Shown here one piece after another: positions 53,831 through 62,917 of a stretch of DNA of 64,000 bases; position 1 is the first letter of the stretch; each line of letters starts with the position of its first letter. Below the pieces are notes generated by a model. It had not been told where the DNA came from. It saw only the letters and a list, made by a program, of their open reading frames with translations, and did no database searches. Origin of the DNA: Clostridiales bacterium (GTDB lineage Bacteria; Bacillota; Clostridia; Oscillospirales; Oscillospiraceae); assembly GCA_004556345.1 (NCBI GenBank), contig SFHQ01000009.1:1-64000 (forward strand). The letters run 5' to 3'. Position numbers and translations under genes: made by a program.

Positions 53831-54871
53831 TCAGGCGAACTGTTTCAGGCGTCGCAAGAGGGTGTCCACCGCCCTCTGCGTGGTGGCCCAGCTGGTGCAG
53901 ATGCGGACGGCGGTGTGGGTCTCGTCGGTCTTGCACCAGAAGGCGAAGGCAAACTCCCTCTCCAGCTCGTGCAGCAGCTTGTCGGGCAGGATGGGGTACT
54001 GCTGGTTGGTGTAGGAATCGTAGAGCATGGGGCAGCCCTTGGCCTCAAAGGCCCGGCGGATCTTCATGGCGAACTCGTCCGCCTGCCGGGACAGGGTGAA
54101 GTACAGCTCCTCCTCCAAAATGGCCGAGAACTGCACCCCCAGCAGCCGCCCCTTGGCCAGCAGGCCGCCGCGCTGCTTGATCAGATAGCGGAAGTCCCGG
54201 TTCAAGGCCCGGTTGCGGATGACCAGCGCCTCCCCGAAGAGCAGCCCCTGCTTCGTCCCGCCGATGGTAAAGGCGTCGCAGCGGATGGCCAGGTCGGGCA
54301 GGGTCATGTCGCAGGCCTTGCTCATCAGGCCGTAGCCCAGCCGCGCCCCGTCGATATACAAGGTCAGCCCCTTGCTCTGGCAGACCTGCCAGATCGCGTC
54401 CAGCTCCTCCAGGGAGTAGAGCGTGCCGTTCTCCGTGGGCTGGGAGAGATAGACCATGGCGGGCTGGACCATGTGCTCGTGGGTGGCGTCGGTCCAGTGG
54501 GCTCGCCACAGGGCCAGGATGGCCTCCGCCGTGAGCTTCCCGTCCTCCGACGGGATGGGCAGGACCTTGTGTCCGGTGGACTCGATGGCCCCTGTCTCGT
54601 GGACGTTGATGTGCCCGGTGTGGGCGGCGATGACCCCCTGGTGGGGCCGCAGGGCCGCGGCGATCACCGTGGTGTTGACCTGGGTCCCGCCCACCAAAAA
54701 GTGGACGGACAGATCCTCCCCGCCCCCGCACAAGGCCCGGACCTGGGCGCGGGCTTTGTCGCAAAACGTATCTTCTCCATATCCAACGGTCTGATCGAAG
54801 TTCGTATCCGTCAGCCGCCGCAGCACGCGGGGGTGTGCCCCCTCGGCGTAGTCACATTCCAGTCGGATCAT
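53831..54871 (-). CDS. Threonine-aldolase-like PLP lyase
   Basis: A 346-residue fold-type I PLP enzyme of the beta-eliminating lyase/threonine aldolase family, converting threonine-type amino acids to glycine and aldehyde. VGYGEDTFCDKA, VGGTQVNTTVIAAALRPHQGVIA, YIDGARLGYGL and the PLP lysine in FTIGGTKQGLLFGEAL are visible. The ATG at 54871 has GGAGGG 9 bases upstream. Probably co-transcribed with the FAH-family gene. Confidence 0.9.
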   Translation of the reverse strand: MIRLECDYAEGAHPRVLRRLTDTNFDQTVGYGEDTFCDKARAQVRALCGGGEDLSVHFLVGGTQVNTTVIAAALRPHQGVIAAHTGHINVHETGAIESTGHKVLPIPSEDGKLTAEAILALWRAHWTDATHEHMVQPAMVYLSQPTENGTLYSLEELDAIWQVCQSKGLTLYIDGARLGYGLMSKACDMTLPDLAIRCDAFTIGGTKQGLLFGEALVIRNRALNRDFRYLIKQRGGLLAKGRLLGVQFSAILEEELYFTLSRQADEFAMKIRRAFEAKGCPMLYDSYTNQQYPILPDKLLHELEREFAFAFWCKTDETHTAVRICTSWATTQRAVDTLLRRLKQFA

Positions 54872-54959
54872 AAAAGCATTCCCTCCGAATTTGAATCTTG
54901 ATTTGCGTCTTTTTCCCCCATTATACGCGACAGGACGGGAAAGGTCAACGAAGGGGAAG

Positions 54960-55305
54960 CCGGCTATGAAACAGACTAAGGGATTGTTCCCGAAGGGCTC
55001 GACCACTTGCGTAGCCGACTGAGGGGTTGTCCCCGAAGGGCCGAACCACCTACCCTAGCAACTGCAATGCACAACGCTGGCGCCAGGGGGCGCACCTCTC
55101 CACCGCCTGACGGCGGTCCCCCTCCCCTTTCAGGGGAGGCATAGCTCAACATAATGTATTACTATAAAAAGGCTCCCCTGAAAGGGTCTAACTGTCCGGG
55201 GGACAGTTAGATTCAGTAAAATCTTCCTTAGACGGCTGGCCGCGAAGCGGTCTGAGGGGTTGTCCCCGAAGGGCCCGACCACTTCCGTATCAAGCTCTCC
55301 GAAGC
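54960..55305. repeat. Structured intergenic repeat cluster
   Basis: No gene in this stretch. It holds three related copies of a GGGGTTGTCCCCGAAGGGC motif (54981-55011, 55018-55052, 55251-55287), a hairpin ACCGCC / GGCGGT at 55102-55117, a 14-bp inverted repeat CCCTTTCAGGGGAG / CTCCCCTGAAAGGG (55125-55138, 55173-55186) around an AT-rich core, and a 10-bp hairpin CTAACTGTCC / GGACAGTTAG (55188-55210). It looks like a cluster of dispersed genomic repeats or a small non-autonomous element. It lies just after the broken HAD gene. Confidence 0.75.
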
Positions 55306-56011
55306 TCAGATCCCGCCGCCAAAGGCGGCCACCTTTTCCACGACGAACTCCGAGAACCGCCCCCGGCCATCCCAGACCACGCCCCCGGCCACCATCCCGC
55401 GCTTTGGCACGATGGCCACGTCGGCCTGTTCCAGCATGGGGACGTCGATCCCGCACGAGGGCGTCGCCCTTGCTCAGCCCCGGCGGGAAGAAGTAGAGCT
55501 TCCGCCCGGACAGCTCCGCCGTGAGCCGGGTCCTGCCCTGCACGTGGGCCAGCGCCTGGGCGGCCTCCGCCGGGCTGTCGCAGGCGGCGAAGAGGTAGAG
55601 GTCGTCTACCATCCGCGCCCGCAGGGGCAGGGGGACCTGCGCCAGCAGCTCCCCCGCCTTTGCCAGCTCCCCCCGCCAGGGTTCTACCAGCGCCAGGGAG
55701 CGGGCCTGCCACGCCGGGTCCACTGCCCCGTTCCGCAGCAGCAGGCCCCCGTTGGCCACCAGGGCATATTTTGGCACACAGCCGGGGGGGAATTGGATGC
55801 GCAAAAACTGCGCGATCGACCGGCTCGTCACCGGGACAAAGCGCATCGACCGGTTGATCTGCGCCAGGCCCCGGATGACGCCGGGGGGAAAAAAGCCCTG
55901 GGCCTTGCCGTCCAGATACTCCACGCACACATCCCCCGCCCGGGCGTGCTGGTGGGAGAAGAGCAGGGTGTTGTCCAGGTCGCTGGCGAATAAGATGCTT
56001 TCGTTTCTCAT
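55306..56011 (-). pseudogene. HAD-family hydrolase gene with internal deletion and frameshift
   Basis: The first part (from ATG 56011) is a good HAD hydrolase: FASDLDNTLLFSHQ (nucleophile Asp), FVPVTSRSIAQF, a cap domain, then GLSKGDALVR with the motif III lysine. At about 55450 the frame breaks. The continuing homologous sequence is in another frame (IDVPMLEQADVAIVPKRGM, to a TGA at 55306). Comparing the two sides, the stretch that should hold GDS ahead of the LDVPML motif, roughly 15-18 residues, is missing. The intact reading frame runs on to 55130 as nonsense in the repeat cluster. Last gene of the Ter operon; start overlaps the StiP stop by ATGA. Confidence 0.8.
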
Positions 56012-57063
56012 GCGTCCGCCATCTCCCGGATCAGCCCGCAGGCCCGGTAATGCACCAGGGGGTAGACCTCCAGCGGGACCTGCTTCTCCCGCGCCAGCTG
56101 GTAGAGATGGCCCAGGTGGGCCTCATCGTCCAGGCTGTGGACGAGGATCTTCCAGGGCATCCGCCGCAGGAGCACGCGGGTGGCCTCCCCGATGCTGGGC
56201 TTGACGAGGTTGCGGTCCCGGACGCCGAAGACCCGGCAAATCTGCGTTACCTCTTCTGCCGCCGTCCGGTCCGTCTGCGGGCCGGGCGGGGGCGGGGTCT
56301 GCCTGGGGGGCCGGAAGTGGGCCTCGATCCGGTCGATGAATTGGTACGTCAGGTCCCGGTCCTGCCATTGGTCATAGAACACCGCGCCGTGAAAGTCCTG
56401 GGGGCCAATGAGATCCGGGCGGTAGACCGTCCGGCTGAGCAGGCCGGAGACGACGGAATTGAGGCAGGAGCTGGCGATGAGAAAGTCCTCCCGCGTCCCC
56501 CATTTCTCCGCCAGACAGGCCGGGTCCGACAGCACGGCCAGGCCGGGGCTGACACCGGGGTAGGCCTGCATGGCCTGTTGAAGCTGGCCCTGAATGGCCC
56601 CCTTCCCCGTCCAGCCGTCCACGAACTGGAGGTCCTCCGGTGCGTGGCGTTCCAGCAGCCAGGCCATAGCGTTCTCGTCGATCCCCCGCCCCCGGATGAT
56701 GGAGACGCTCGCGTGGGTCACGTCGGCGTGGTAATAGGTCTTGAGATAGCGCTTGATGAGGATCCCCACCGGCGTCCCCGCCCGCGCCAGGGAGACGAGG
56801 GCGGCCCTGTCCCCCTTCTGCTCCCAAATCTGCCGCGCCACGGACCCCACGGCCTCCGCCGTGATGCCCGCGTAGCGGGCGAGCGCATCCTGATAGGCAT
56901 GGAGATAGGCCGGGGTCGGCTCGTACTCGATGGGGAGCATCTCATAATAGGGCGTGCCGCTTTGGATCTTTCGCTCCCGCGCCTGGGTGCCCAAGGGTTC
57001 GATTTGGCCGGTGATGTCCTTGAGCAGCAGCGTCACGTCATCCCTTCGATAGCTTCCAAACAT
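56008..57063 (-). CDS. StiP-family cysteine-protease-like protein of Ter operons
   Basis: A 351-residue protein matching the StiP family, a conserved companion of TerD/PRTase genes. Visible features: SYRRDDVTLLLKDITGQIEPLGTQARERKIQSG at the start, SVSIIRGRGIDENAM, FVDGWTGKGAIQGQL and SSCLNSVVSGLLSRTV (candidate active-site Cys). The C-terminal 80 residues (RVLLRRMPWKILVHSLDD onward) resemble the small RNA-binding-like tail seen in this family. It overlaps the PRTase gene by 26 bases. Biochemistry unknown. Confidence 0.85.
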   Translation of the reverse strand: MFGSYRRDDVTLLLKDITGQIEPLGTQARERKIQSGTPYYEMLPIEYEPTPAYLHAYQDALARYAGITAEAVGSVARQIWEQKGDRAALVSLARAGTPVGILIKRYLKTYYHADVTHASVSIIRGRGIDENAMAWLLERHAPEDLQFVDGWTGKGAIQGQLQQAMQAYPGVSPGLAVLSDPACLAEKWGTREDFLIASSCLNSVVSGLLSRTVYRPDLIGPQDFHGAVFYDQWQDRDLTYQFIDRIEAHFRPPRQTPPPPGPQTDRTAAEEVTQICRVFGVRDRNLVKPSIGEATRVLLRRMPWKILVHSLDDEAHLGHLYQLAREKQVPLEVYPLVHYRACGLIREMADA

Positions 57064-58189
57064 AGCCTTCCCCCTGTGTGTAGATCAGTTGCTTGCAGGT
57101 CAAGACAGACGCCAGGGCCTGGATCGCCCGGAGGTCTGTTTTTTTCGTGTCGGAGAGGACGATGACCGTATCATATTCTTTCAAATTATAGACATAGGTT
57201 GTCCGTTCCTCTTCGTAAAAGCTGGGCAGTTTCCAGCCGGAACGGATGGGGTAGCCCGGCGCATTGCACAGCCCAATGGGGCTGCGCGTGGTGGCGTGGC
57301 AGCAGACCTCGGCCCCCAGCCGTTCCAGCTTTTCTCCCAAGCGCAGCGCCGGGTACATGCACTCCTCCGTGCCCAGGACCAGGGTCTTCCCCAGCGTCTC
57401 CACCGGCCCAAGGGCGCGGGAGAGCATGGCCTCGGCCACGGCCTGGCAGCTCCTGTCATAGGCCCCGATGCGCAGCGTTTTCCGCGGGTCCAACAGCCCC
57501 TCACCAGGCAGCGTTTCTTGTCGAAACGAGAGGTTTTGGGGCACTGCCGGCGGGGCTTCCGTGACCGTCCAGTCCGCCACCTGGGCCGTGTGATCCTCCT
57601 GGGGCAGACGGACCAGGCAGCGGCAGGTGATCCCCGCGTCGGCCAGGGCTTCCTCCTGCTCCGGTGTGACCCGGTTGAGCAGGGACGCCGCCACCAGCGT
57701 CTTTTCCCCCAGCGCCGGCCAGCGCCGGGTGAGCTGGGCGATCATGTTTCGGAGGGTCTTGCCGGTAGAGATCTCATCGTCTACGAACAAGACCGTGTCT
57801 GTTTCTTGCAGCAGGGCGTCGAGGTCCCCGCCCCAGAGCTTCTGCTCGGCGGCGTGGCTGTGCTCCTCCAAAAAGCGGACCCAGCCAGGCCCTTCCCCGG
57901 CTTCGCGGGTGGTGCTGAGAAAGGCGCAGTCCGGGCCGAGCCGACTGGCCACAGCGGCCCCCAGGGCCGTGGCCGTCTCGGCAAAGCCGAGGACCAGCCT
58001 TGCCCCCGGAAATTCCTGCTGCAGCCCCTCCCCCAGGGTCCGCATCATGGTCAGGGCCTCCGTCGGGGAGACGGGCATGTGCTTGGCCTGCAAGGGGTTG
58101 ACCAGCAGATAGGCCCGCTTGGCGTTCCGATAGCGTTTGGCGACCCGAAGGGTCGTTTCTTTCGTGTAACTTGTCGTGTAGCTTGGCAT
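57038..58189 (-). CDS. Phosphoribosyltransferase of Ter operons (PRTase plus TRSP-like domain)
   Basis: A 383-residue protein. The PRPP motif is VLFVDDEISTGKTLRN near residue 145, after LVLGFAETATALGAAVA; the C-terminal half (VLGTEECMYPALRLGEKLE, CHATTRSPIGL) is the extra domain that always accompanies it in Ter-linked clusters. These enzymes are predicted to build or recycle a nucleotide-like compound. ATG at 58189 with AGGAGG upstream; the longer frame reading to 58222 lacks support. Followed by StiP and HAD genes. Confidence 0.88.
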   Translation of the reverse strand: MPSYTTSYTKETTLRVAKRYRNAKRAYLLVNPLQAKHMPVSPTEALTMMRTLGEGLQQEFPGARLVLGFAETATALGAAVASRLGPDCAFLSTTREAGEGPGWVRFLEEHSHAAEQKLWGGDLDALLQETDTVLFVDDEISTGKTLRNMIAQLTRRWPALGEKTLVAASLLNRVTPEQEEALADAGITCRCLVRLPQEDHTAQVADWTVTEAPPAVPQNLSFRQETLPGEGLLDPRKTLRIGAYDRSCQAVAEAMLSRALGPVETLGKTLVLGTEECMYPALRLGEKLERLGAEVCCHATTRSPIGLCNAPGYPIRSGWKLPSFYEEERTTYVYNLKEYDTVIVLSDTKKTDLRAIQALASVLTCKQLIYTQGEGYVWKLSKG

Positions 58190-58280
58190 AAGACCTCCTG
58201 TCCGCAGAATATGACCTAGCACAGCGGGGCCTTCAAAACACCGTCTTGAAGGCCCCGTTCCTGCGAGGATATTGGAAACT

Positions 58281-60959
58281 TTATTTGGACTGCCCGATCA
58301 GATCGTGGCTCTCCTGCTTGGTGACCGCCTTGCGGATGAGGTCCACCGGGATCATGGTGAAGGCCAGCACAATGGCCACCGCCCAGCCCAGGGGCGGGAA
58401 GGGCACGCAGCTGAACATGTCGCCGATCCAAGTGAAGACCTGGAACGGGATCAGCGGTGCGTTGACGATCGCCGCCTGCACGATGGCGATGATGGCAAAG
58501 ACCTTCATAAAGCCCGTGTTCTGGTTCAGCCCACGGAAGATGCCAAAGCCGTCGTCTCTCACGTTGAAGCCGTTAAACAGGGCGCTCCAAATGAAGAGGA
58601 CAAAGTAGGCCGTGAGCTTCTCTTCCTGCACAGGGAAGATGCGGTCAAACACCGGCAGCTTCAGGAAGAGGAAGCTCAGCACGGTCAGCCACAGGCCCAT
58701 GGTCAGGATCTGCCCCATCATGGGCTTGCTGATGATGCTCTCGTCCCGGCGGCGGGGCTTTTCCCTCATATACCGCGCAAGGGCCGGCTCGTTGCCCAGC
58801 ATGATGGCCCCCAAGCCGTCCATGACCAGGTTCACGAAGAGCAGGTGGGTGACCTTCAGCGGCTCCTCCACCCCGAAGAAGGGGGCGATGGCGCTGACGA
58901 CCACAGCGGCCACGTTGATGACCAGCTGGAACTTACAGAATTTCAGGATGTTATGGTAGATCGTCCGGCCATACCAGATGGCATCCTTGATGGACTTGAA
59001 GTTATCGTCCAGGATGATGATCTTACCGGCCTCTTTCGCGGCCTCGGTGCCGCTGCCCATGGCGAAGCCCACGTCAGCCCGCTTCAGGGCGGGCGAGTCG
59101 TTCACGCCGTCGCCGGTCATGCCGACCACGAGATTCATCTCCTGGCACAGGCGGACCATACGGGATTTATCCGTGGGCAGGGCGCGGGCAATGACCCGGA
59201 TGCGGGGGATAATTTCTTTCACCTCGTCGTCGGAAAGCTCGTTGAGGTGGGCGGACGTCAGGGCGACTTCGTCGCCGCCGTGGTACAGGCCCGCGTCCTT
59301 GGCGATGGCAACGGCGGTCTCCAGGCGGTCACCGGTGATCATCACGACCTGGATGCCTGCCTGCCGCACCTCGGCAATGGCCTCTCTGGCCTCAGGGCGC
59401 ACGTCGTCCCGGATGCCCACGAAGCCGATCAAAACCACGTCCTCATGGATTTTATTCTCGACCATGGCCTGCTCGGAGTAGCCAAAGGCCAGCACGCGCA
59501 TGGACTTGTCGGCCAGCTCTACGATCTTGGCATCCAGGACCTTGGGGGCCAGATCCTTGATCTCTCCGTTCAGGCCCAGGTACTTCTTCGCCGTGGCCAG
59601 CAGGCGCTCCGGGGCACCCTTATACAGCGTCTTGCCCATGTCTCCCAGATAGACCTGGCTGAACTTATTGGTGGAGTTGAAGCCCTGCACCTTGACGGTC
59701 TTGCACACGCCCTCCAGCTGGGCCATGCTCTCCTTGCCCAGGAACTTGACCAGGGCCTGGTCCGTGGCGTTGCCGCCGATCACGCGGCCGTCCGCGTCAA
59801 ACATGGACTGCGTGTTCTTGCCGATGGCCAGGTCGAGCAGGCCCTTGATCTTCCCGTGCTGGCTCAGCTCATCCAGGGGGATGGTCAGGCCGTCGGCGGT
59901 GAAGAACTCCACGACCTCCAGCTGGCCCTTGGTGATGGTCCCGGTCTTGTCGCTGAACAGGATGTTCAGGGAACCGGCGGTCTCGATGCCCTCGGCCTTA
60001 CGGACCAGCACGTTGTGATCCAGCATCTTGCTGGTGTTCTGCATGAGCACCAGGGAGATCATCAGCGGCAGGCCCTCCGGCACGGCGCAGACGATGATGA
60101 CGACAGCCAGGGACACCGCCTCAACGACATCCTTGATGATATCCGCCGGGGACGCCGCAAAATAAGGCCCGAAGCCGCCGGCTTGCAGGATGAAGTAGCC
60201 AAAGTACATGACGGCGATGACAATGGCGCCGATATAGCCGAAGGTGGAGATCTGCTTGGCCAGCTTGGCCAGCTTCACCTTCAGGGGGGAGTCCGGCTCG
60301 TTCTCCTGCATCTCTTCGGCCATTTTGCCCATCATGGTGGCAAGGCCGACCTTCTGCACGTCCATCACGCCCTCGCCGTCGAACAGGACGGCCCCCCGGA
60401 AGAGGGAGTGGGCATCGACGAACGTATCGCCGGTGATGTCATCGGCCAGCTTCGTGCCCTCGGCGGCGGCGGTCTTGGAACATTCCTCGGCCTCGCCGTT
60501 CAGGGCGGAGTTGTCCACGCGCAGGTCGCCGGCAACCAAAATGCCGTCAGCGGGAATTTTATCGCCGGACTGCAGCAGGACCTTGTCGCCCAGCACAACG
60601 TCATCCACGTCGATGACGGTGATGACGCCGTTGCGGTAGACTTTACACTGGTCCTTCTTCGTGGAATCTTTTAATTGCCGGTATTTCGTGTCGCTGGCCA
60701 CGCCGGTCTTGGCGCTGACCACAGCCACGATGAGGACGGCCACAATGGTGCCCACCGGCTCGTAGATGTCGGAGTAGCCAAAGGCAAACATGATGATCAT
60801 GATGGCGGCGATGGCCAGCAGGATCTTGATCATGGGGTCGCCAAAGGTCTCCTTGAATTCCGCCCAGAAAGTCGTCGGCTCCGAGTCCGGGATGGCGTTG
60901 CTGCCGTTGGCTCTGCGGGATTGCTCCACTTCCTGGTCGTTCAAACCGTTAAAGTGCAT
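58281..60959 (-). CDS. P-type calcium-ATPase (PMCA-like) within the Ter operon
   Basis: An 892-residue P2B-type pump. M4 motif CAVPEGLPLM (294-300), phosphorylation site FSDKTGTITK (Asp337), hinge MTGDGVNDSPALKRADVG, and NLVMDGLGAIMLG in M6. The actuator loop reads SALNGEAEEC (151-160), with NGE where most pumps have TGE; the catalytic Glu is kept. Placed between the TerD genes and the PRTase gene, on the same strand and closely spaced, so it belongs to the stress operon. Likely exports Ca2+. Confidence 0.92.
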   Translation of the reverse strand: MHFNGLNDQEVEQSRRANGSNAIPDSEPTTFWAEFKETFGDPMIKILLAIAAIMIIMFAFGYSDIYEPVGTIVAVLIVAVVSAKTGVASDTKYRQLKDSTKKDQCKVYRNGVITVIDVDDVVLGDKVLLQSGDKIPADGILVAGDLRVDNSALNGEAEECSKTAAAEGTKLADDITGDTFVDAHSLFRGAVLFDGEGVMDVQKVGLATMMGKMAEEMQENEPDSPLKVKLAKLAKQISTFGYIGAIVIAVMYFGYFILQAGGFGPYFAASPADIIKDVVEAVSLAVVIIVCAVPEGLPLMISLVLMQNTSKMLDHNVLVRKAEGIETAGSLNILFSDKTGTITKGQLEVVEFFTADGLTIPLDELSQHGKIKGLLDLAIGKNTQSMFDADGRVIGGNATDQALVKFLGKESMAQLEGVCKTVKVQGFNSTNKFSQVYLGDMGKTLYKGAPERLLATAKKYLGLNGEIKDLAPKVLDAKIVELADKSMRVLAFGYSEQAMVENKIHEDVVLIGFVGIRDDVRPEAREAIAEVRQAGIQVVMITGDRLETAVAIAKDAGLYHGGDEVALTSAHLNELSDDEVKEIIPRIRVIARALPTDKSRMVRLCQEMNLVVGMTGDGVNDSPALKRADVGFAMGSGTEAAKEAGKIIILDDNFKSIKDAIWYGRTIYHNILKFCKFQLVINVAAVVVSAIAPFFGVEEPLKVTHLLFVNLVMDGLGAIMLGNEPALARYMREKPRRRDESIISKPMMGQILTMGLWLTVLSFLFLKLPVFDRIFPVQEEKLTAYFVLFIWSALFNGFNVRDDGFGIFRGLNQNTGFMKVFAIIAIVQAAIVNAPLIPFQVFTWIGDMFSCVPFPPLGWAVAIVLAFTMIPVDLIRKAVTKQESHDLIGQSK

Positions 60960-60987
60960 GGTGTGTTTTTCTCCTTTTTGTGCGCTT

Positions 60988-61023
60988 GGAGAAAGAGGAA
61001 GCGTCTCCCCTTCCTCTTTCTCC
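60988..61023 (-). repeat. Hairpin inside the Ter operon, before the calcium-ATPase gene
   Basis: 14-bp perfect arms GGAGAAAGAGGAAG / CTTCCTCTTTCTCC, 8-base loop. No T run follows on the minus strand, so it is more likely an mRNA processing or stability hairpin than a terminator. Confidence 0.6.
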
Positions 61024-61033
61024 GGGTCATTGC

Positions 61034-61645
61034 TTATTGGTAACGCTTACTCAGCGCTTGCAAACTGGGGTCCGTGGTGGCCTGGCCGATGGCGTTGAAC
61101 TTCCACTCATTGCCGTGGCGGTAGACCTCGCCAAAGATCATGGCGGTCATCCCGTCGTAGTGCTCCGAGAGGTTGAAGCGGCACAGCTCCTGGTTGTTCC
61201 GGGCATCCACGATGCGGATGAAGGCGTTTTCGATCATCCCAAAGTGCTGGTGCCGGGCCTCTGCCCGGAAGATGTTCACGACCACGACGATGCGGTCATA
61301 CTGGGCGGGGACTTTGTCCAGCTCGATGACGATCTGCTCGTCGTCCCCCTCCCCCGCGCCGGTGAGGTTGTCGCCCATGTGCTGGACGGCCCCGGAGCCG
61401 TGGCGCAGGGCACCGAAGTATACCACGTCTTTCCAGTTGCGGAGCTTGCCGTCCTGCAACAGCAGGGCGGAGGCGTCGCAGTCGATGGCCTGCGGCTCTC
61501 CGCCGCCGAACAGGCTGGCCAAAAAGCCCTTGGTCTGGGGCTGCCTGGCCTCGTCCCAGCCCAGGCCGACGATGACCCGGTCGAGGCCCTCTTTGCTTTC
61601 CTTGGACAGGCTCACGCGCTGTCCCTTTTGCAGGCTGATCGCCAT
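61034..61645 (-). CDS. TerD-superfamily protein (TerZ/TerX-like)
   Basis: A 203-residue TerD domain with an insertion near residue 40 (GFLASLFGGG). Calcium-site residues are partly kept: AIDCDASALLLQDG and [24 protein letters not shown] near the C-terminus is the family close. Fourth TerD-type gene in the operon, 15 bases after the TerA-like one. Confidence 0.9.
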   Translation of the reverse strand: MAISLQKGQRVSLSKESKEGLDRVIVGLGWDEARQPQTKGFLASLFGGGEPQAIDCDASALLLQDGKLRNWKDVVYFGALRHGSGAVQHMGDNLTGAGEGDDEQIVIELDKVPAQYDRIVVVVNIFRAEARHQHFGMIENAFIRIVDARNNQELCRFNLSEHYDGMTAMIFGEVYRHGNEWKFNAIGQATTDPSLQALSKRYQ

Positions 61646-61660
61646 GATAGTTGTTCCTCC

Positions 61661-62269
61661 TTATTTCCGGCCGGGGGTCCAGCGCATGCCCCAGCCAAAG
61701 GCCTGGTCCAGCGCCTGGTGGCCCCGGTAGAACTGCACGATCTTTTCCACGCTGAAGGTCTCGTCATTCACGTTCTCCAGCAGGACCAGGCCGCACATGA
61801 TCTGGTTGGACTGGTAGTCGTCCATCTTCACCACCAGGTCCTCCGCGCCGGGATAGCGAATGGTGACCACGGCGTCGGCCTGCTGCCAGTTGGCCACGCC
61901 CTCATAGATATAGGTGTAGACCAGCACGCGCTTGATGTCGGCAATGTGGTTGCCGTCGATGCGCAGGTTCTCGCCCGTGGCCACGGCCCCGGTGCGGTCG
62001 TCGCCGTCCAGGGCGATGTACGGCTCCTGCTGCAAGGACCCAAAGGCATTGCCCAGGGCTTGGACGGTCCCCTTCCTGCCGTTTTTCAGCTCGTACAGGC
62101 AGCCCAGATCCAAGTCGATGGGCTTGCTCCCGCCGCCGAAGAGGCTGCCCAGAAAGCCCTTCTTGGCCGGCTTGTTGTTCCAGTTGAGGTTCACGAGGAT
62201 CTCGCCCAACCCCGTTTTTTCCTGCTTGTGCAGGTTGACTTTCTTTCCCTTTTCCAGGCTGATGGCCAT
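61661..62269 (-). CDS. Divergent TerD-superfamily protein (TerA-like)
   Basis: A 202-residue protein starting MAISLEKGKKVNLHKQ. It shares the FLGSLFGGG insertion with its neighbour but has lost the DxDxS and GDNLTGxGxGDDE calcium motifs (here IDLDLGCLYEL and GENLRIDGNH). It ends FGWGMRWTPGRK, as TerA-type tails do. Probably a non- or weak-calcium-binding partner of the other TerD proteins. Confidence 0.85.
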   Translation of the reverse strand: MAISLEKGKKVNLHKQEKTGLGEILVNLNWNNKPAKKGFLGSLFGGGSKPIDLDLGCLYELKNGRKGTVQALGNAFGSLQQEPYIALDGDDRTGAVATGENLRIDGNHIADIKRVLVYTYIYEGVANWQQADAVVTIRYPGAEDLVVKMDDYQSNQIMCGLVLLENVNDETFSVEKIVQFYRGHQALDQAFGWGMRWTPGRK

Positions 62270-62305
62270 GGGAAACGCCTCCTTTTTCCGGCGCTTTGCG
62301 CCGGC

Positions 62306-62890
62306 TCAGTCTTCCACTTCCACGCCGTAGTTGGCGCACAGGGCCGCCAGGCCCCCCTGATAGCCGCTGCCGATGGCGTTGAACTTCCACTCGCCGTTGT
62401 GCTTGTAGAGCTCGCCAAAAATCGCGGCGGTCTCGATGGAGAAGTCCTCCCCCAGGTCATAGCGCAGGATCTCCTGGCCGTTGCTCTCGTCCACGATGCG
62501 GATAAAGGCATTGTTGACCTGACCGAAGTTCTGGCGGCGCACATCCGCGTCATAGATGGTGACGGTGAAGGCCACGCGCTGGATATTCGCCGGGACCAGG
62601 GAGAGATCGACCTTGATCTGCTCGTCGTCCCCGTCGCCCTCGCCGGTGAGGTTGTCGCCCAGGTGCTCCACGGCCCCGGAGGGGTGCTGGAGGTTGCCAT
62701 AGAAGACGAAGTCTTCCGTGCGGGTGATTTTTCCGTTCTCGCCCAGCAGGAAGGCGGCGGCGTCCAGGTCGAAGGACCCGCCGGTGTCAAAGGCGTTCAC
62801 GTCCCAGCCCAGGCCCACCAGGACCTTGGTCAGACCGGGGTTTTCCTTGGACAGACTGACTTTCTGCCCCTTTTTCAAACTGATCGGCAT
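62306..62890 (-). CDS. terD: TerD family protein
   Basis: A 194-residue single TerD domain with intact calcium motifs: [23 protein letters not shown] and [20 protein letters not shown], then [13 protein letters not shown] and [16 protein letters not shown]. About 190 residues is standard. Very similar to the next gene upstream, so a tandem duplicate. Soluble; stress-induced in relatives. Confidence 0.95.
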   Translation of the reverse strand: MPISLKKGQKVSLSKENPGLTKVLVGLGWDVNAFDTGGSFDLDAAAFLLGENGKITRTEDFVFYGNLQHPSGAVEHLGDNLTGEGDGDDEQIKVDLSLVPANIQRVAFTVTIYDADVRRQNFGQVNNAFIRIVDESNGQEILRYDLGEDFSIETAAIFGELYKHNGEWKFNAIGSGYQGGLAALCANYGVEVED

Positions 62891-62917
62891 AGTGTATTAC
62901 TCCTTTTGTGTCTGCGC

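Noticed and set aside
55130..55305. The C-terminal 60 residues of the long frame from the HAD gene
   Set aside because: This is out-of-frame reading through the repeat cluster after the deletion, not conserved protein.
54960..55305. A CRISPR array
   Set aside because: Copies are few, unevenly spaced and imperfect, with no uniform spacers and no cas genes.
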